Positions 25,886 through 36,107 of a stretch of 64,000 nt of DNA are shown in pieces. Source of the DNA: Methylococcales bacterium. Its GTDB lineage: Bacteria > Pseudomonadota > Gammaproteobacteria > Methylococcales > Methylomonadaceae. The stretch spans positions 35,757-99,756 of the forward strand of contig JAPLRS010000034.1 in assembly GCA_026399015.1 (NCBI GenBank), written 5' to 3'. Within the stretch, counting starts at the first letter, position 1. Each line of letters starts with the position of its first letter. Below the pieces are notes generated by a model. That model had not been told where the DNA came from. It ran no database searches and saw only the letters and a program-made list of their open reading frames with translations. A program made the translations under genes and the position numbers.

Positions 25886-26202
25886 TTCTCCAAGCTTCCT
25901 CTCCCCAAAAAAATAAACCCACCAATTTAAATACTGCTTTTTTAAAAGCAATAGACACTGCTGTGCACTCAATTTACATATAATTTAAAGATTAACTATG
26001 CATTATATGCGCATTATTAATCTATTTATTTCCTAAAATGAAATGGTTTCTCAAGCCGTTTATTTCTCTACTCTCTGTCATAAAACTTACATATTGTGTC
26101 TTTTACACATAAATTTTCTTGTGCTATGCTAGGCGATATTTTTAAGATGGCACTAGGGATAGGTGTTTCTTTAGCAAACAAAATTGGCGTTGAGACAAGA
26201 GA
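25886..26202. other. Intergenic region before the fds operon
   Basis: About 320 bases. It contains a small hairpin (TGCTTTTTTAAAAGCA near 25937) and the promoter-like sequence at 26102-26130. No protein gene or recognised riboswitch is seen. The 70-nt leader after the promoter carries no clear hairpin. Confidence 0.5.
26102..26130 (+). promoter_or_regulatory. Putative promoter of the fds operon
   Basis: TTTACA (26102-26107), exactly 17 bp, TATGCT (26125-26130). It would start transcription near 26137, about 66 nt before the fdsG ATG. Confidence 0.5.
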
Positions 26203-26679
26203 ATGAGTGAATTGAACACAATGGAAACGACAGTGCAAACTATCATCACTGCACTTAAGGACAAACCAGGCGCACTATTACCTATTTTACATGCGGTTCA
26301 AGATGCATTAGGTTATGTTCCTGCCGAAAGCGTTCCTGCTATAGCTAAAGCACTCCAACTGTCTCGCGCCGAAGTACATGGCGTCATCAGTTTTTATCAT
26401 TACTTTCGTGATACAGCTCCGGGCAAACAAACTATTCATCTTTGCCGAGCCGAATCTTGCCAAGCAATGGGTGGAAAAAATTTAGAATCCCATGTTAAAG
26501 CGCATTTAGGTATCGACTACCATGAAACTACAGCGGATGGAAAATTCTCATTAGAACCCGTTTACTGTTTAGGTAATTGCGCATGCTCGCCCGCAATGCA
26601 AATTGGTCATGAAATTTACGGACGAGTTTCTACAGAAAACTTTGAAAGCATCATCAATCAAGCAGAGGATCTTGCATGA
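26203..26679 (+). CDS. fdsG: NAD-dependent formate dehydrogenase gamma subunit
   Basis: NuoE-like [2Fe-2S] subunit of the soluble molybdenum formate dehydrogenase FdsABG. In 158 residues the four cluster cysteines are seen as CRAESC and CLGNC. The stop overlaps the fdsB start (ATGA). First gene of fdsG-fdsB-fdsA-fdhD-fdsD, which oxidises formate to CO2 with reduction of NAD, the last energy-yielding step of C1 oxidation in methylotrophs. Confidence 0.95.
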   Translation: MSELNTMETTVQTIITALKDKPGALLPILHAVQDALGYVPAESVPAIAKALQLSRAEVHGVISFYHYFRDTAPGKQTIHLCRAESCQAMGGKNLESHVKAHLGIDYHETTADGKFSLEPVYCLGNCACSPAMQIGHEIYGRVSTENFESIINQAEDLA

Positions 26680-28232
26680 GTATTACCATTTTCGTCCCTT
26701 GTGACTCTACCGCAATATCTATTGGTGCTGATCGCGTTGCAAAAGCAATTACTCAAGAAGCCCAAAAACGTAACATCACTATTAAGCTAATTCGCAACGG
26801 TTCAAGAGGTCTCTACTGGTTAGAACCCATGGTTGAGGTACTTACCGATGCTGGTAGAATAGCTTACGGTCCAGTTCAAGTAAGTGATGTAACTAGCCTT
26901 TTTGACGCCGACTTTGTAAACGGTGGAGCACACCCTCTATATCTTGGCTTAACAGAAGAGATTGAGTACTTAAAAAAACAACAACGCTTAACATTTGCCC
27001 GAATTGGTATAACTGACCCAATTAGCTTAGAAGACTATATCAGTCATGAAGGTTACCAAGGCTTAAGTAATGCACTAAAATTATCGCAAGCAGATATAGT
27101 TAAAGCCGTAACCGACTCAGGCTTACGAGGCCGTGGTGGCGCAGCATTCCCTACAGGTATCAAATGGAATACTGTTCTTAATACACCTTCTGAACAAAAA
27201 TATATTATTTGTAACGCTGATGAAGGAGATTCAGGCACCTTCTCAGACAGAATGGTCATGGAAAGCGACCCATTCGTATTAATTGAAGGCATGACTATCG
27301 CCGGTATCGCAGTTGGTGCTACGCAAGGTTATATCTACCTCCGCGTAGAATACCCGCATGCACACGTAGCTTTAAATACAGCTATTGAAAAGGCTTATGC
27401 TGCTGGTTATTTAGGTGACAACATTCAAGGTAGTGGTAAAACTTTTAACTTAGAAGTCCGCTTAGGTGCTGGCGCCTATGTTTGTGGTGAAGAAACCTCT
27501 CTTATGGAAAGCTTAGAGGGCAAACGAGGCTTAGTTCGTTTTAAACCACCTCTACCTGCCATTAGCGGTTTGTTTGGCAAACCTACTGTCGTTAACAACG
27601 TTATATCTTTAGCCTCTGTGCCCATTATTTTAGACAAAGGCGGTGATTATTACCGTGACTTTGGCATGGGAAGATCAAGAGGCACACTCCCCTTACAACT
27701 AGCTGGCAATATTAAACGTACTGGCCTAGTTGAAGTAGCGTTTGGCATGACCTTACGTGAACTTTTATATGATTTTGGTGGTGGCTCAGCTACAGGTAAA
27801 ACCATTAAAGCTGTCCAAGTTGGTGGACCATTGGGCTCCTATTTACCAGAATCACAATTCGATACTCCATTAGACTATGAAGCTTTTGCAGCTAATTGGA
27901 CAGTTTTAGGCCATGGAGGTGTTGTTGCATTTGATGACACAGCAAATATGGCTGAGTTAGCGCGTTATAACATGGAGTTTTGTGCGGCTGAATCTTGTGG
28001 CAAATGTACACCTTGCCGTATCGGTTCAACCCGTGGATATGAAGTCATGGACGAAATTATTGCTGGGCAAGCATTGGATAAAAACATCCCTTTATTGCGT
28101 GACCTTTGCAATACCTTACTAAACGGATCACTTTGTGCATTAGGTGGCATGACGCCTTATCCTGTATTAAGTGCTTTAAATCATTTCCCGAAAGATTTCG
28201 GCATAGATGATCAAGCTAACACAGCCGTATAA
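26676..28232 (+). CDS. fdsB: NAD-dependent formate dehydrogenase beta subunit (flavoprotein)
   Basis: FMN and NAD-binding diaphorase subunit homologous to NuoF. A thioredoxin-like N-terminal extension is followed by the FMN/NAD loop [36 protein letters not shown], and the [4Fe-4S] motif [10 protein letters not shown]. It is 518 residues long, normal for FdsB. It sits between fdsG and fdsA, with 15 bp before fdsA. Confidence 0.97.
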   Translation: MSITIFVPCDSTAISIGADRVAKAITQEAQKRNITIKLIRNGSRGLYWLEPMVEVLTDAGRIAYGPVQVSDVTSLFDADFVNGGAHPLYLGLTEEIEYLKKQQRLTFARIGITDPISLEDYISHEGYQGLSNALKLSQADIVKAVTDSGLRGRGGAAFPTGIKWNTVLNTPSEQKYIICNADEGDSGTFSDRMVMESDPFVLIEGMTIAGIAVGATQGYIYLRVEYPHAHVALNTAIEKAYAAGYLGDNIQGSGKTFNLEVRLGAGAYVCGEETSLMESLEGKRGLVRFKPPLPAISGLFGKPTVVNNVISLASVPIILDKGGDYYRDFGMGRSRGTLPLQLAGNIKRTGLVEVAFGMTLRELLYDFGGGSATGKTIKAVQVGGPLGSYLPESQFDTPLDYEAFAANWTVLGHGGVVAFDDTANMAELARYNMEFCAAESCGKCTPCRIGSTRGYEVMDEIIAGQALDKNIPLLRDLCNTLLNGSLCALGGMTPYPVLSALNHFPKDFGIDDQANTAV

Positions 28233-28247
28233 AGATACGAGGAATTA

Positions 28248-31103
28248 ATGATGAGTATCAATAAAGATAAAGATTTTGGCACCCCAGCTAGTACCTCAAC
28301 AAATTTAGTTAACTTAGAAATTGATGGATTTAAAGTATCCGTACCGGAAGGCACTTCCATCATGCGAGCGGCCTCATCTATAGGTATAGATATCCCTAAG
28401 CTTTGTGCAACAGATAGCGTAGAACCTTTTGGTTCTTGTCGTCTATGTATCGTTGAAGTTGAAGGTGCCCGTGGCATGCCAGCTTCTTGCACCACACCTT
28501 GTGGTGAAGGCTTAAAAGTTTCAACTCAAACTCAAAAGTTAGCAGACGTCCGTCGTGGCGTTATGGAACTATACATTTCTGATCACCCCCTTGATTGTTT
28601 AACTTGCTCATCAAATGGCGATTGTGAATTACAAGACATGGCGGGCGCGGTTGGCTTACGAGAAGTGCGTTATAAACCAGTTGAAACTCATTTACATGCG
28701 GTCAAAGACGAAAGTAATCCATATTTTAGTTTTGACCCTAGCAAATGTATCGTTTGTTCGCGTTGTGTAAGAGCCTGTGAAGAAACTCAAGGCACTTTTG
28801 CACTAACGATTGAAGGTCGTGGTTTTGACTCAAAAGTATCTCCAGGCCAAAATGAATCCTTTATGGATTCTGAATGTGTTTCCTGTGGAGCTTGTGTACA
28901 AGCCTGCCCTACCGCCACTTTAATGGAAAAATCTGTTATCGATCATGGCCAACCAGAACACTCCATCGTCACGACTTGCGCCTATTGTGGTGTAGGCTGT
29001 TCGTTTAGAGCAGAAATGAAAGGCGAACAAGTTATTAGAATGGTGCCGAATAAAGATGGCAAAGCAAACCATGGCCACTCTTGTGTAAAAGGTCGATTTG
29101 CTTTTGGTTATGCAACCCATAAAGACCGCATCACAAAACCAATGATCCGCGCCAGCATCAAAGACGCATGGCAAGAAGTCAGTTGGGAAGTAGCGATTAA
29201 TCATGCTGCATCTGAATTAAGACGTATCCAAACTAAATACGGCAAAGATGCTATTGGTGGTATTACCTCATCTCGTTGCACAAACGAAGAAGTTTATATC
29301 ATGCAAAAACTTATTCGCGCTGGCTTTGGCAACAACAATGTCGACACGTGTGCACGGGTATGCCACTCACCAACTGGTTACGGTTTAAAACAAACATTTG
29401 GCGAATCATCAGGCACACAAGATTTTGACTCGGTTATGAAAGCTGATGTCATTATTGTGATAGGTGCAAATCCTACTGATGGTCACCCTGTATTTGGTTC
29501 ACAAATGAAAAAACGCCTACGTCAAGGCGCAAAACTAATTGTTGTGGATCCACGAGAAATCGATTTAGTAAAAAACTCACCGCACGTAAAAGCAAATTAT
29601 CATTTAAAACTTCGCCCTAGTACTAACGTTGCAGTCATCAATGCCTTTGCACATGTCATTGTTACTGAAAACTTAGTAGATGAAGCGTTTGTTAATGCGC
29701 GTTGCGATGTAGCCTCATTTAATAAATGGCGTACTTTTGTTGCTGACACTCGTCATGCACCAGAAAATACTGAGTCAATCACAGGCATTCCAGCTACTGA
29801 ACTTAGAGCAGCAGCTCGCTTATATGCGACAGCAAACAACTCAGCTATTTACTATGGCTTAGGGGTTACAGAACATAGCCAAGGTTCTACCATGGTTATT
29901 GGTATTGCTAACCTAGCTATGGCTACTGGTAATTTAGGACGAGTTGGCGTTGGTGTAAACCCATTACGCGGCCAAAACAACGTACAGGGCTCTTGTGATA
30001 TGGGTTCATTCCCACACGAGTTCCCAGGCTATCGTCATGTATCAGATATAGCGACACATACTTTATTCGAAGCTGCTTGGAACGCAGAGCTAAGTTCTGA
30101 GCCAGGCTTACGTATTCCAAACATGTTTGATGCAGCCTTAGATAAAAACTTTATGGGCCTTTATTGTGCCGGTGAAGATATTGCCCAATCTGATCCAGAT
30201 ATTCAACATGTTCATTCTGCTTTACGAGCTATGGAATGTGTAATCGTACAAGATATCTTCTTAAACGAAACCGCTAAATTTGCGCATGTATTTTTACCAG
30301 GAGCTTCATTCCTTGAAAAAACGGGTACCTTTACCAATGCAGAGCGTCGTATCTCACCGGTTCGCAAAGTAATGAAACCTTTAGCTGGCTATGCGGACTG
30401 GGAAGTTACCCAAATGTTAGCTAACGCGTTAGGTTACCCAATGAACTATACGCACCCATCAGAAATAATGGCAGAGATTGCCAGCTTAACACCTACCTTT
30501 ACCGGTGTTAGTTATGAAAAAATTGATGAACAAGGTAGTATTCAATGGCCTTGCTATGATGAGGCATCAATTGGCACTCCAATCATGCACGAAGATACTT
30601 TTATGCGTGATGACGGAAAAGGTTTATTTATGCTCACTGAATTTGTAGCAACAAGTGAACGCGTCAATGGTAAATACCCATTAATCCTAACAACTGGTCG
30701 TATTTTGTCTCAATACAACGTTGGTGCACAAACCCGTCGCACAGAGAACAATGCTTGGCACTCTGAAGACTTATTAGAACTACACCCACATGATGCAGAA
30801 GATCGTGGCATTAAAACTAATGACTGGGTGGGTATAAAGAGTCGCACAGGTGAAACGGTATTACGCGCTTTAGTAACAGAGAAAGTACAACCAGGTGTTG
30901 TTTATACTACCTTCCACTTCCCTGAATCAGGGGCAAACGTTATTACTACCGACAACTCAGATTGGGCAACCAACTGCCCTGAGTACAAAGTAACTGCTGT
31001 ACAAATTAGCAAAGTAAACCAAACATCTGAGTGGCAAGCAAAATACCAAGAGTTTTCTGATACGCAACTTGATTTATTAGAGCAAGGCATCGTAAATGGC
31101 TAA
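28248..31103 (+). CDS. fdsA: NAD-dependent formate dehydrogenase alpha subunit (molybdopterin)
   Basis: Catalytic subunit, 951 residues. Order: N-terminal [2Fe-2S] domain (FGSCRLC), His-Cys [4Fe-4S] motif (CLTCSSNGDCELQ), two ferredoxin clusters (CIVCSRCVRAC, CVSCGACVQAC), then the bis-MGD domain with its own cluster (CAYCGVGC) and the active-site metal ligand Cys in CARVCHSPTG, so cysteine rather than selenocysteine. Start may be the second of two ATGs (28251), closer to ideal spacing from GAGG. Cytoplasmic, as no Tat signal is present. Confidence 0.97.
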   Translation: MMSINKDKDFGTPASTSTNLVNLEIDGFKVSVPEGTSIMRAASSIGIDIPKLCATDSVEPFGSCRLCIVEVEGARGMPASCTTPCGEGLKVSTQTQKLADVRRGVMELYISDHPLDCLTCSSNGDCELQDMAGAVGLREVRYKPVETHLHAVKDESNPYFSFDPSKCIVCSRCVRACEETQGTFALTIEGRGFDSKVSPGQNESFMDSECVSCGACVQACPTATLMEKSVIDHGQPEHSIVTTCAYCGVGCSFRAEMKGEQVIRMVPNKDGKANHGHSCVKGRFAFGYATHKDRITKPMIRASIKDAWQEVSWEVAINHAASELRRIQTKYGKDAIGGITSSRCTNEEVYIMQKLIRAGFGNNNVDTCARVCHSPTGYGLKQTFGESSGTQDFDSVMKADVIIVIGANPTDGHPVFGSQMKKRLRQGAKLIVVDPREIDLVKNSPHVKANYHLKLRPSTNVAVINAFAHVIVTENLVDEAFVNARCDVASFNKWRTFVADTRHAPENTESITGIPATELRAAARLYATANNSAIYYGLGVTEHSQGSTMVIGIANLAMATGNLGRVGVGVNPLRGQNNVQGSCDMGSFPHEFPGYRHVSDIATHTLFEAAWNAELSSEPGLRIPNMFDAALDKNFMGLYCAGEDIAQSDPDIQHVHSALRAMECVIVQDIFLNETAKFAHVFLPGASFLEKTGTFTNAERRISPVRKVMKPLAGYADWEVTQMLANALGYPMNYTHPSEIMAEIASLTPTFTGVSYEKIDEQGSIQWPCYDEASIGTPIMHEDTFMRDDGKGLFMLTEFVATSERVNGKYPLILTTGRILSQYNVGAQTRRTENNAWHSEDLLELHPHDAEDRGIKTNDWVGIKSRTGETVLRALVTEKVQPGVVYTTFHFPESGANVITTDNSDWATNCPEYKVTAVQISKVNQTSEWQAKYQEFSDTQLDLLEQGIVNG

Positions 31104-31178
31104 TGGCTTTGCCATTTACCATTACTGCAAAAAGGTTCTTCACTGCCCAACAAGCACAGTTGAGCAGTGAATCAATCC

Positions 31179-32015
31179 ATGGATGACATAGTATTAGATC
31201 TAGGTTGGCCCAGTTATAAAGAAGCAACCGTTGACCGTTGGAAGGGTAAACAGCACGAAAGAGTGGAAGACTATATTGCTGAAGAAGTCCCTATCTCTCT
31301 AATTTACAACGGCATACCCCATGTGGTGATGCTAGCAACTCCAACCAATCTTGAAGAATTTGCATTAGGTTTTAGCATAACCGAAGGCATTATTAAAAGC
31401 CCACAAGAATTATTATCAGCCCGCGTTTATAACCGCTCAAACGGTATTGAAGTGCAGGTAAAAATTCCTGAAGAACGCTTTCAATGCATGTCGGACAAAG
31501 GCCGTAACTTAACAGGTCGAACAGGATGTGGATTGTGTGGAGCCAGCACTTTAAAACAAGCCATTCGTAAACCCGGAGAGGTATCGGGTGATTTAAGAAT
31601 CACCGCAACAGATTTAGAGAATGCGCTAATAGAACTTCATAGCTATCAAAAATTAAACAAAATCACGGGTGCTATTCATGCAGCTGCTTGGGTAATACCC
31701 GGCCAAGGTATCATTGATATAAGAGAAGATGTAGGGCGGCACAATGCCCTTGATAAATTGATTGGTTTTTTATTACGAACTGAAAAAGATTTAGCTAAAG
31801 GCTTTGTCGTAGTGACTAGTCGTGCCAGCTTTGAAATGGTGCAAAAAACAGCATGGGTGGGCATTAACTTACTTGCTGCTATTTCAGCGCCCACAGGTTT
31901 AGCAATACGCTTGGCCCATGAAACGAATTTAACCTTAATTGGTTTTGCTAGGGGTGACCAGCACGTGGTTTACACACACCCTCACCGCTTAACCCACAAC
32001 AGCGATGTATTATGA
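31179..32015 (+). CDS. fdhD: Formate dehydrogenase sulfurtransferase FdhD
   Basis: Transfers sulfur to the molybdenum cofactor before insertion into FdsA; called FdsC in some species. The CxxC pair in RTGCGLCGAS and the segment VTSRASFEMVQK are diagnostic. The ATG at 31179 gives 278 residues; a GTG at 31167 is an alternative and lies in a hairpin (TTCACTGC/GCAGTGAA, 31139-31170). The stop overlaps fdsD by 4 bp. Confidence 0.94.
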   Translation: MDDIVLDLGWPSYKEATVDRWKGKQHERVEDYIAEEVPISLIYNGIPHVVMLATPTNLEEFALGFSITEGIIKSPQELLSARVYNRSNGIEVQVKIPEERFQCMSDKGRNLTGRTGCGLCGASTLKQAIRKPGEVSGDLRITATDLENALIELHSYQKLNKITGAIHAAAWVIPGQGIIDIREDVGRHNALDKLIGFLLRTEKDLAKGFVVVTSRASFEMVQKTAWVGINLLAAISAPTGLAIRLAHETNLTLIGFARGDQHVVYTHPHRLTHNSDVL

Positions 32016-32227
32016 GCAATAAAATTGATACCCTTATTAGAATGGCTAATGATATTGGCAATTTTTTTAATGCAGAAAGCGATAAAGAACTTGCTGCAAA
32101 TGGCATAAAAAATCATATTTCAAGATCTTGGGATCCAAGAATGCGCAATGCCATCATCACTTATAACAAAGAAGATGGTTCAAAATTAAGTGATCTAGTT
32201 AGAAACGCTATCGCAAAACTTGATTAA
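32012..32227 (+). CDS. fdsD: Formate dehydrogenase delta subunit
   Basis: Small 71-residue protein with the FdsD pattern: LIRMANDIGNFF, then ISRSWDPRMRNAI. It is needed for active FdsABG in other bacteria, though its action is unclear. Translation is coupled to fdhD by an ATGA overlap. Last gene clearly belonging to the fds operon. Confidence 0.93.
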   Translation: MSNKIDTLIRMANDIGNFFNAESDKELAANGIKNHISRSWDPRMRNAIITYNKEDGSKLSDLVRNAIAKLD

Positions 32228-32239
32228 AACAATCAAAAA

Positions 32240-34471
32240 ATGACACACCCTGCAAAAACCAACCAAAATCTATCTTGGACATTATTATTTGCAGGGACAT
32301 TATTTGTCAGTGCATCACTAATGTTCGTACTGCAACCCCTCTTCGGAAAAATACTTTTACCCTTATTAGGTGGTTCACCAGCCGTTTGGAATACCTGCAT
32401 GGTGTTTTATCAAACAATTCTTTTTCTTGGATATCTATACGCACACACTGTTACTTCCCGTTTTAAACCCGCAAGACAAATCCAGTTACACACCCTTGTT
32501 ATACTGCTAAGCTGTCTAGCACTTCCATTAGCTTTACCGGAAAACACAGTCCCTCCCACTGAGAGCAATCCAACACTTTGGATAGTATGGACATTAATAA
32601 TTGCTATTGGCTTACCTTTATTTGTGGTCTCCACTACCTCACCATTAATTCAAAAATGGTTTGCTAGTCTCGATCATAAAAACAGTGATGACCCTTATTT
32701 TTTGTATGCTGCAAGTAATGCAGGTAGCCTTATTGCCTTAATCAGCTACCCTTTTTTAATCGAACCCAACATTGACCTAAGTGCACAAAAAACGGACTGG
32801 AGTCTTGGTTATGTATTACTTTGTACATTAATTGCCAGTTGTGCTTACTTACTTTATAAAAGCAAACAATCACTCACCGTTAGCGAAGAAGCTCCCACTC
32901 AAAGCACAGAAAAATTACCTCTAATAACAAAACTGTATTGGTTAGCTTTAGCATTTGTACCCTCAAGTCTTTTAATCGGCTTAACCAACTTTATTAGTAC
33001 AGACATAGCGTCAGTCCCTTTACTATGGATTATTCCGTTAACAGTCTATTTATTATCTTTTATTATCGTTTTTTCTTCATGGAATGACGCGACTCACCCC
33101 GTCATACTCCGCCTACAACCATTGGTCTTAATTCCATTTATTACTTACGCTTTTATAAATCCCGCCGACTTACCTTACTGGGGATATTTAATCTTACATG
33201 TCATTGCTTTTTTCTTCTCTGTGATGGTATGTCATGGTGAGCTATCTAAACACAGACCCGCCACCCAACACTTAACTAGTTTTTACCTCATCATGTCTTT
33301 TGGTGGCATGTTGGGCGGTATGTTTAATACTTTTGTCGCGCCTTTTATCTTTAATGGTATCTATGAATACCCGTTAATGATCATTGCAGCCCTGCTATTA
33401 CGACCGCGCTTAAACGCAATTTCTACAACAAGCATCCTACTGCAACTCCTTTTCCCAACAATAATCTTCGCCGTAGGCATCAGCGTTTACTTTATCGTAG
33501 AAGACTTACTGCAATACTTTGATATTATCGTTATCAGTCTTATCATTATTACTTTTATCACTTTTGCGTTAAGACAGAAAACCGTTGCCTTTGCCTTTAC
33601 AATCGGTGCTGTTATCTTCTTATCATTAAGCCTGCATGGTTTTGAATCACATACACTCTACCAAGAACGTACTTTCTTTGGTGTATTAGCCGTACGAGAA
33701 AGCGTATTAACAGATGAAAATAATCAAGATGAAACCTACCATGTTCTCGTTCATGGCACGACTAAACACGGCGCACAACGCTTACCTCAAAACCTCCAAG
33801 AAGTGCCCTTAACTTATTACAGTCGCCCAGGTCCTATAGGACAACTGTTTAAAGAATTTGATAACAAAAATGCAAATTGGAACATCGGCGTTGTTGGCTT
33901 AGGTGCTGGTGCTTTAAATTGCTATGCAAAAGCCACACAACAATGGACTTTATACGAAATTGATCCATTAGTCGTTGATATAGCCAATACACCAGAATAC
34001 TTCACTTACATGAAACTCTGCGCCCATCAGACTAACATTCAAATTGGTGATGCACGCTTATCTATTGATAAAGAACCAGATGGCCAATTTGATTTATTAA
34101 TCATGGATGCCTTTAGCTCAGATGCTGTGCCCACGCACTTAATTACTAAAGAAGCCTTAGACATTTATTTTAAGAAATTAAAACCTAACGGCATACTAGC
34201 TTTTCACATGACAAATCGACATTTAGCACTTAAAAAAGTCCTATCAATTCATGCTGAAAAGATGCACCTCACCGCACTTATACAAGAATACAGACCTCAA
34301 AATCCACCGCCTTTAGTGGTAGCAACAGATTGGGTAGTCATGACAAAAAATCCTGAGACATTAGCTCCTCTTAGCATAAGCCAATTTGGTAACTGGGAAA
34401 AAATGCCGCTGTATTTTGATATGAAACCCTGGACTGATGACTTCACCAATATCATTAGTATTTGGAAATAA
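32240..34471 (+). CDS. Membrane protein with C-terminal spermidine synthase-like domain
   Basis: 743 residues. The N-terminal ~470 contain many hydrophobic helices; the C-terminal third is a Rossmann aminopropyltransferase-like domain with GVVGLGAGALNCYA, YEIDPLVVDIA and LLIMDAFSSDAVPTHLIT. This architecture is found in fused MFS/spermidine synthase-like proteins whose substrate is generally unknown. It begins 12 bp after fdsD and may be co-transcribed, although no functional link to formate oxidation is evident. Real polyamine synthesis is not established. Confidence 0.85.
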   Translation: MTHPAKTNQNLSWTLLFAGTLFVSASLMFVLQPLFGKILLPLLGGSPAVWNTCMVFYQTILFLGYLYAHTVTSRFKPARQIQLHTLVILLSCLALPLALPENTVPPTESNPTLWIVWTLIIAIGLPLFVVSTTSPLIQKWFASLDHKNSDDPYFLYAASNAGSLIALISYPFLIEPNIDLSAQKTDWSLGYVLLCTLIASCAYLLYKSKQSLTVSEEAPTQSTEKLPLITKLYWLALAFVPSSLLIGLTNFISTDIASVPLLWIIPLTVYLLSFIIVFSSWNDATHPVILRLQPLVLIPFITYAFINPADLPYWGYLILHVIAFFFSVMVCHGELSKHRPATQHLTSFYLIMSFGGMLGGMFNTFVAPFIFNGIYEYPLMIIAALLLRPRLNAISTTSILLQLLFPTIIFAVGISVYFIVEDLLQYFDIIVISLIIITFITFALRQKTVAFAFTIGAVIFLSLSLHGFESHTLYQERTFFGVLAVRESVLTDENNQDETYHVLVHGTTKHGAQRLPQNLQEVPLTYYSRPGPIGQLFKEFDNKNANWNIGVVGLGAGALNCYAKATQQWTLYEIDPLVVDIANTPEYFTYMKLCAHQTNIQIGDARLSIDKEPDGQFDLLIMDAFSSDAVPTHLITKEALDIYFKKLKPNGILAFHMTNRHLALKKVLSIHAEKMHLTALIQEYRPQNPPPLVVATDWVVMTKNPETLAPLSISQFGNWEKMPLYFDMKPWTDDFTNIISIWK

Positions 34472-34659
34472 ATAGCTATGCAAGTGATATGCCACTATAA
34501 TGGTGGCTGTTAGTCGATAGTATTGCCACAAATGCAAACTTGTCTAATAAGTTTTGCATGTTAATCAGCACTTCTCAGAAATTCCATTCGTTTTTTTCCT
34601 TTTTGTGCCCGGTATGATTTGCAATAAAATTTTTTAATTCAATTTATTGAGGATGTAAC

Positions 34660-34866
34660 ATGGCATCAGGTACAGTTAAATGGTTTAACGAATCTAAAGG
34701 ATTCGGTTTTATTTCTCCAAGTGATGGCAGTGCAGATGTATTCGTACATTTTTCTGCGATCGCAAGTGACGGTGGTTTCCGCACTTTAGCTGAAGGTCAA
34801 GCTGTAAAATATGATGTAGAATCAGGCGCTAAAGGCCCACAAGCTTCAAACGTAACGACAGCATAA
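34660..34866 (+). CDS. Cold-shock domain protein (second copy)
   Basis: A 68-residue CspA-like protein with KGFGFI (RNP1) and VFVHF (RNP2), start [14 protein letters not shown], Shine-Dalgarno GAGGA upstream. It has a leader region of up to 188 nt containing a T-rich tract. It is followed by two hairpins and then by the RRM gene on the same strand, so the two RNA-binding proteins may share a transcript. Confidence 0.97.
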   Translation: MASGTVKWFNESKGFGFISPSDGSADVFVHFSAIASDGGFRTLAEGQAVKYDVESGAKGPQASNVTTA

Positions 34867-34886
34867 CTGACTTCTGCTCTCTAACA

Positions 34887-34936
34887 CCCAACTCTAAATT
34901 TATATTTAGGGTTGGGGCGTAGTCGGATTTCCCGAC
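34887..34936 (+). other. Two adjacent hairpins between cold-shock and RRM genes
   Basis: CCCAACTCTAAAT (34887-34899) pairs with ATTTAGGGTTGGG (34904-34916): 13 bp with one G-U and a 4-nt loop. GTCGG (34922-34926) pairs with CCGAC (34932-34936). Neither is followed by a T run, so they are poor intrinsic terminators and could be leader or processing structures. Confidence 0.6.
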
Positions 34937-34970
34937 CCCTCTCCTCGCCCCCTTATTTAGGATATGTCTT

Positions 34971-35234
34971 TTGAAACGACTTTTTGTAGGAAACTTACCT
35001 AGCGATGCCACTGAATCTTCTGTTGAAGAGTTATTTTCAGAATATGGCAAAGTCCGCTCCATTCAACTTGTAGCTGACATTTTCAGCGGTAAATGCCGAG
35101 GATTCGGTTTTGTAGGCATGGAAGGCCACGAAGCCAGAGCGGCCATCTCAGCCCTCGACGGCAATTTATATTGCGGAAAACCTTTAAAGGTTAAATTTGA
35201 AGAAGCAGCGCCTGGTAACAAAGGCAGACGCTAA
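34971..35234 (+). CDS. RRM-domain RNA-binding protein
   Basis: An 87-residue single RNA recognition motif: RNP2 LFVGNLP at the N-terminus and RNP1 CRGFGFVGM in the middle, with a basic tail (GNKGRR). The start is TTG at 34971, with AGGA 8 nt upstream; a nearby ATG (34964) is in another frame. Bacterial single-RRM proteins of this type are thought to act as cold-responsive RNA chaperones, which agrees with the cold-shock gene before it. Confidence 0.92.
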   Translation: MKRLFVGNLPSDATESSVEELFSEYGKVRSIQLVADIFSGKCRGFGFVGMEGHEARAAISALDGNLYCGKPLKVKFEEAAPGNKGRR

Positions 35235-35247
35235 TCAAAAAAGCTTT

Positions 35248-35275
35248 GGGGCGACTTCTAAGTCGCCCTCCTTTC
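35248..35275 (+). terminator. Terminator after RRM gene
   Basis: GGGCGACT and AGTCGCCC form a perfect 8-bp GC-rich stem with loop TCTA, followed by TCCTTTCTC. The T tract is imperfect. Confidence 0.7.
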
Positions 35276-35467
35276 TCTAAATCACGCTTAATCAGCACTT
35301 ATCATCTCCCTGTTTCATCAAAGCCCCCCCCCTCTCGAGTTTCTTTAATAAAACTCATAATCTGATATTTATTTAAAAGCCACAACTATTACCTTGATAA
35401 AGTAACGCTTAATGGTATTAAAATACATTAAGTGATTTAAATTAATGTAAAAAGGAGACAGTTAAGC

Positions 35468-36088
35468 ATGACAAAACTAATTAGTATTTTAAGCACTCTT
35501 TTACTAACCGGCTGTAGCTTAGTCGGCATAAGAACTTCAGAAGAACCCCAATATCAAATCTTACAAGATTATGGGAATATTCAAATAAGACAATATCCCA
35601 CACTACTCGTCGCCAAAACAGAAATAAACGGTGATTATAAGACCAGTGGCAACCAAGGCTTTAAACGCTTAGCGGGTTATATTTTTGGTAAAAACCAAAG
35701 CCAGCAGCAAATAAGCATGACGGCTCCCGCTATTCAAGAAAAACAGAGTGCCGAACATATTGCTATGACCGCACCGGTAATACAACAAAAGTCTGGCGAT
35801 AACTGGTATATGGCTTTTGTACTTCCTAGCACCTACACACTGGCTAATGCACCAATTCCACTTGACCCTGCGATAAAACTCACCGAAATCCCTAGCAAAA
35901 AACTTGCTGTGCTAAGTTATACAGGCCGCCTTTCTGAACAAGGCATTAAAGAAAAATCAACTGAGTTAAACACTTGGCTCATGCAACACAATTACACTGT
36001 CCTGTACCCCGCACAATCGGCAGCCTATGATCCACCATGGACCCTACCGTTTTTACGCCGTAATGAAATACATATACAAATTAAATAA
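35468..36088 (+). CDS. SOUL heme-binding family lipoprotein
   Basis: 206 residues with a lipoprotein signal (ISILSTLLLTGC, lipobox LTGC) followed by a SOUL domain: YQILQDYGNIQIRQYP, then two copies of an MTAP motif (ISMTAPAIQ and IAMTAPVIQ). SOUL proteins bind heme or related tetrapyrroles in some members; binding here is inferred only from family. Shine-Dalgarno AGGAG lies upstream. It may be transcribed with the alcohol dehydrogenase that follows 20 bp later. Confidence 0.9.
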   Translation: MTKLISILSTLLLTGCSLVGIRTSEEPQYQILQDYGNIQIRQYPTLLVAKTEINGDYKTSGNQGFKRLAGYIFGKNQSQQQISMTAPAIQEKQSAEHIAMTAPVIQQKSGDNWYMAFVLPSTYTLANAPIPLDPAIKLTEIPSKKLAVLSYTGRLSEQGIKEKSTELNTWLMQHNYTVLYPAQSAAYDPPWTLPFLRRNEIHIQIK

Positions 36089-36107
36089 TTAAAGGAACTA
36101 ACTTACT

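Noticed and set aside
26131..26202. Molybdenum cofactor riboswitch before fdsG
   Set aside because: The leader is about 66 nt, too short for the Moco RNA, and shows no matching stems.
31139..31170. Hairpin TTCACTGC/GCAGTGAA as terminator between fdsA and fdhD
   Set aside because: The loop is 16 nt long and no T run follows; it overlaps the possible fdhD start, so it is at most a weak regulatory structure.
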